A stretch of DNA of 64,000 nucleotides, taken from contig JXTC01000040.1 of assembly GCA_002914845.1 (NCBI GenBank), positions 580,433-644,432 of the forward strand. The letters are read 5' to 3'. The stretch comes from Trema orientale (taxonomy: Eukaryota; Streptophyta; Magnoliopsida; Rosales; Cannabaceae). The notes below the pieces were generated by a model. The model saw only the letters and a list, made by a program, of their open reading frames with translations, did no database searches and was not told the origin of the DNA. A program made the position numbers and the translations under genes. Of the stretch, positions 59,801 to 64,000 are shown piece by piece. Numbering within the stretch: position 1 is the stretch's first letter; each line of letters starts with the position of its first letter.

Positions 59801-61426
59801 TATAACACAAACATAAACTTGCCTGTAATGATCTGTGAAGCCTAGTTCCAGGAATGTTTATTGGTAATGACATGAGGCCTGCAATGAATTCTTGAAACTG
59901 CTTTCTTAAAGACTCCATTTCCTCACCAGGATCCAAATTAATCAATGCTTTGACTAGCACTTGAAAAGCAATCTGTGAGACAAAAAGGAGGCCTTAGTTC
60001 CTTTACTTGTCTCGGTAACTTTTAAAAAGTACCACTAAACATAATAATTGTGAATCTAATTTCACAGACAAAATGATTCAAGCAAACTTATTATGAACCC
60101 CATAACAACTGGTTCACTTTTCTCTTTAGCAAATCATCTTCAAACCTAAGTAGAAGCCAGAGATGGGATATTTCAAACATCAATAATTACTTTTAGAGAA
60201 AGATTCTTTATCTTTAACCCCTTCAAGTTACCCCCTAAAAAAATATCTCACTTATTTAACCATACAAGAAAGGCCAGAGAAAGGTTTAAGGATAGAAGGC
60301 ATCTTTTGTTTTTTCTTGTGTCTAATTGGAAGTTGAAACTCTTCCCAAAAAACTAGATAACTCAGATGAACCAAGTAATAATTTTATTTTATATTTTTAC
60401 TCAAATATTATAAATTATCATCACAACTCATTCCCCAAGACCTAGAAGAGAGAGAGAGAGAGAGAGAGAGGTAGGTTACATTTTTGGTTTCATCCTGTAT
60501 GTAGATGGGACTGTCATGGCTCCAACTTGCCATAGATTCTTGGACATACTTCTGCATGTCTCTGGTGATTTGAGCCTTCAGTGTTGGAGATTTAAAGAAG
60601 CCACCCACTAGGCCATGGATTCTCTTTTGCAAGCTTCCATTGATGAGCAAAATAGAAGACTTTCCCATCAACTCAGTCAGAGATTTCGGGTAAGAAGGCA
60701 CAAAAACCTTTGCATCACTTTGCAGAATAAATTTACTCACTTCTGCATCTGTTGAAACTATAGTTGGACTTCCAAATATGTGGGACTTAAACACCTTGCC
60801 ATACCTATCAACAAGCCAAAAACACTTGTTAATCATATACTTCAAAGATAATTAATCCCAACAAAGCAATTCATATATAGATTGATCAACTACTACCACT
60901 GAAAAAAAAAAAAAACAAGAAAATAAGCTTTAAGCAGGAAAAAAAAAAAATATACAAACTTTTGAAGAAAGTAGCCTCTATAAACCAATCTTAAACACAA
61001 TTATAGCTAGCTAGCTGGTGAAAAGACTTATTAACTAAGAGTTAATGATGGGAAAAAGAATAGGAAAAACATGTACTAATCACACTTAAGTACAGATTAG
61101 TTGTAAAACAAAGTGGGATATGTATGAAACCAGAACATATTTTATGAAGCTGCATGAGAAAGTAAGTACTTTCCTATTTGGGTTTTGGGTTTTATGCTAA
61201 ATAGTACCATAACTTACATGCGGCGACGTTTATCCATGAAGGTCTCGGGTCGGTCAGAGTAAGCACAAGTCACAAACTCAATGGTTTCACCAAGAAAAGG
61301 CCATCCCAGAGAGCCTAAAGGAAGTGGGCATCTGGGTTTTGATCCAAGTCCTCTAAACTTGTTCCCGTAGAAGATAATGAAGCACAACAAAACTACTGTT
61401 ACTGGCAAAATCCATAGATTGTCCAT
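56815..61426 (-). CDS. CYP90D1: Cytochrome P450 CYP90D, brassinosteroid C-23 hydroxylase
   Basis: Eight exons on the minus strand: 61426-61218, 60804-60480, 59972-59823, 59716-59465, 58923-58834, 58712-58527, 58393-58272 and 56896-56815, encoding 471 residues. The N-terminal hydrophobic anchor (about 3-20, [18 protein letters not shown]) places it in the ER membrane. The I-helix motif is PGEDS (about 285-289), ExxR is ETLR (346-349), the PERF-like region is FNPWRW, and the haem loop is [10 protein letters not shown] with Cys423. The close match throughout is CYP90D1, which with CYP90C1 hydroxylates C-23 of 3-epi-6-deoxocathasterone and related intermediates. The last exon ([14 protein letters not shown] to the stop) lies 1.37 kb beyond the previous one. 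Intron 3 begins with GC. GA/CT repeats precede the start, suggesting the leader. Confidence 0.96.
60446..60470. repeat. (GA)n microsatellite in CYP90D intron 2
   Basis: About 12 AG units lie ten bases inside the donor of intron 2 on the minus strand, where they read as a CT-rich tract. Confidence 0.9.
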
Positions 61427-61760
61427 TTTGGATCTTTTTCTTTTTTTAGATTTTACATGCAAAAAACACACGCTCTCTCTTTCTCTTTTCTCTCTCTCTC
61501 TGTAATAAGCTGTACTCTCTTTTAAACAGACTCAATCATAGTAGCAATGAGGACTTTTTTTGTGATGAAGGAATGAATAAAAGTTGCATGTGTAAACACA
61601 CGCGTGTGGGAGAGAGAGAGAGAGAGATAGAACTATTGGACCAAAATTCAAATACAGAGTATGTAATAGTAAGGTTACTAGATATGAGTGTACTAAGTTA
61701 TAAAGACTTGCTTTTTAAGTTTCTTATTTATATAAGAAACTAAAGGAAGGGAAAAGCATT
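61427..61760 (-). promoter_or_regulatory. CYP90D leader and proximal promoter
   Basis: CT/GA-rich tracts at about 61,471-61,501 and 61,610-61,628 flank a segment with ACACACGCGTGTG at about 61,596. Such GA tracts are frequent in plant leaders and core promoters. Brassinosteroid-synthesis genes are known to be repressed by BZR1 through CGTGTG/CACACG elements; CGTGTG is present here, but its use is inference. Confidence 0.35.
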
Positions 61761-64000
61761 AAACCAAGTCGGATCCGGGTCTAACCCGGTTTTGATTTAA
61801 AATAAATGACATTTTTCTAAAACAAAGTTGTTTAAATGGGTTCGGGTGGGATAAACAGATTATGCTTGGCCGGCTTGAAATGGATATATTCTTTCTGTCG
61901 TGTCCTACTCTAACCAAACCAAGTAAATGACCCACTTACTTCCAAGGCTTCGGTTTATATTTTCAACATGGAAATTGGGTTAAACTTAGCATGGATCAAA
62001 TTATACTTTTAAGGTCACATTTACTAATAAGAATTGTTTTCATGTCCCGTTTATTCATTGTTATTATTTATATGATTATAGATAAAATAGAAGACTCTTA
62101 ACTACTACTCTTAACTACTACGTCATCCCATTCGGTGGTATCATATAGTGATATAAATAGTTAAATTGAGAAAGAAATAAATAAAATTTGAAAATTTTTT
62201 TTTTTCGTTTAGATTCCTTTTAATTATGAATTAGTAAACATGTGTAATGAAATGGAAAAAAAAAAAAGAAATAGTAAGAAGGAAATAATCAACAAAAGAA
62301 AAAAGATTAACATATATAAATGGGAGAGAAAAGTCCCTCATAGTGTCCATGATTGATCTTGGTTGTGGGACAGTGGATTTGGGTAGGTCCCATTTGGCAG
62401 AGGCAGCCGAGGAGTTCCCTCGTGCATTCATGTGAGACTTAATAAGTCCAGCCACACTCCCTCCATCATCATCACCATCTCTCTATAGCCGAACCTCTCA
62501 TGTCACATTCAATCCCATCCTTTGTGATTTATATATATATGTTAGGGCCGCATGTGCCTTTCCTCTCTTTTTACCAAAAATTCTCTTTGCTTATTATATA
62601 AACCCCTGCTTTCATCAACGATGGACACCAACACGTATTTTTCTAATGGAATAATAAGCACAAGTAAAGCTGCCCAAGTATGAAAAAGCTAAGAACTAAG
62701 ACCACCCTTTTAGCTTTCTAATTCAAAGTTTTGCTTTTTCAAGTTGCTAAACATCAATAGTCATGTATCAACTCATGGATGCTATCACGCGAGATAACGG
62801 GTGAGACTTACTTTTAGTCCTATATTTTGCCGCGTTTTATTTCTCAACGTTGTTTTTATCTCTTTGCCCAAACTACCTAACTTATAATTAGGTACCTGTT
62901 TAGATGAATCCTTTAATCAAAATCTTCCAAACTTTACTATAAAATATATTAAACGATTCAATTATATCTACAGAATCTTATAGAATATGTTTGGATATAG
63001 TTTTTTTTATTCTTTGAAAGCATGAAGTGTAGGGACTAGAGGATAGGAAATGCATGTGTAATTTGGGAAAGTAGAAGAATATAAAGGAGGTTGAGAAATT
63101 TAACGTATATGATAGTAGCAGCTGAGTTTCTGGGGTCAGGATGGCCGCATGAGGTGGGGACTTTTCTCAGAATTGCACAGATGGGGTGTCCACATCGTTT
63201 TTGGAAATTGTTCATGCTTTCATTTGGCCCATGTGAATCTCCACGAGTTTTAAAAAAGTTAAGAGAATATGCTCAACTTCCAATTTCTGTGATTGGTTAC
63301 CAAATGAAAACTATTTTCTCTCTTGCAAAGAAAACGACATTGATCAATAGAGACAGAGAAAATGACAGGGAAAGCAAATGCCTTGGTGTTAGTCACCGTT
63401 CCTAAATTTCATACGCAGAAAGAAATGTGGAGAAAAGGAAAAATAACATAAATCAATCTAAAAGTAGAGTGGGGGTCCTTTCCTGCTCTCTGTTGTCCTG
63501 AAACATAATTTGTCTATAACCAGAGGGTTAAAATGGTTCGTGAAATATAATTAGTCTAAACGATTTTTCCTAGATTATGCTTACTGGTTTTTCACTAGTT
63601 TGATCAAACTTTCAAGCACTTGCCTAGTGAGTGTCATGTGAGCCTCCAAATGATGCATATTTGAATCCACAAAGACAAACCCAGCAGACTGGTGTCAAAG
63701 GAGACAAGTTCAGGTGAACAGGTAAGTGCATATTTTAGTGTAACTAAGCAACTACAAACTCCACAACTTTCTGCAGCTGAACAAACATAACATTATCTGC
63801 AGATACCATTGATTTACAGATGGCAACTTGGCTTCTTAAGAAAAATATGTCTATTGCTACCCATCAAAAATCTATCAAAATGTCTTGACAAACAAAGAAG
63901 AGAAATAAATTTGGAAAACTAAACAAAATCTCTTTTGGTTTTCGTCTTTTGGGTAGTCTATGTACTTTGACAACAGTGTTGTTTAGCAGTTAAATGCTTG
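61761..64000. other. Intergenic DNA to the right end
   Basis: No gene is firmly supported. A plus-strand frame at 63,091-63,405 has no ATG at its reported start and no recognised motif. The rest is AT-rich with a short (TA)n near 62,530. Confidence 0.45.

Noticed and set aside
63091-63405. 104-codon plus-strand frame near the right end
   Set aside because: It does not begin with ATG at the stated start and its product shows no recognisable domain.
1-64000. Search for LTR retrotransposons, LINEs, CRISPR arrays, rRNA and tRNA genes
   Set aside because: No reverse transcriptase, integrase or gag-like frame, no long direct terminal repeats, no regular spacer array and no tRNA cloverleaf was seen by eye in either strand.

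Overview
The window is nuclear DNA of a flowering plant, almost certainly a core eudicot. The evidence is spliced genes with GT-AG introns, plant-only families (CBL calcium sensor, brassinosteroid P450, FLX-like), very AT-rich intergenic DNA, and many short non-autonomous transposons. The species cannot be fixed from sequence alone. A Rosales relative such as Cannabaceae is a guess only.

Layout. Bases 1 to about 22,900 hold no gene that I can support. They are AT-rich and carry degenerate repeats, palindromic and fold-back elements, and (TA)n tracts. The gene-rich part runs from 23.0 to 61.4 kb, and eight genes can be placed: a USP-domain/receptor-like kinase (+, 23.0-26.8 kb); a two-RRM RNA-binding protein (-, 27.7-30.3); an intronless PRA1-family membrane protein (-, 35.0-35.5); phospholipase D alpha4/epsilon (+, 39.0-42.7); a CBL10-type calcineurin B-like sensor (+, 43.4-45.8); scattered exon-like blocks of an unrecognised gene (-, 46.7-49.9); FLX-like 3 (-, 50.4-51.7); and the brassinosteroid C-23 hydroxylase CYP90D (-, 56.8-61.4). 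I traced the seven named genes exon by exon. Their summed reading frames stay open from ATG to stop, at 746, 276, 187, 764, 229, 281 and 471 residues.

Gene order is the most informative feature. From memory, Arabidopsis chromosome 1 carries FLXL3, PLD epsilon, a PRA1.F gene and the same kinase type side by side (At1g55170-55200). Chromosome 3 carries the sister kinase, the RRM protein, PRA1.F genes and CYP90D1 side by side (At3g13690-13730). This window holds the union of the two sets in one collinear run, as expected if it keeps the order from before the Brassicaceae genome duplication and gene loss. The genes do not form one pathway. They touch membrane lipid signalling (PLD), vesicle traffic (PRA1), Ca2+ and salt signalling (CBL10), flowering and chromatin (FLXL3) and brassinosteroid synthesis (CYP90D).

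Mobile DNA is all small and non-coding. There are Micron-like elements sitting in (TA)n tracts (one inside a PLD intron), a similar GC-rich element in a CBL10 intron, a tRNA-derived SINE with a perfect 12-bp target duplication, two hAT-like GC-rich elements, several fold-back families and one very large imperfect inverted repeat at 3.2-7.3 kb. No LTR element, LINE or transposase reading frame was found. No tRNA, rRNA or CRISPR array was seen.
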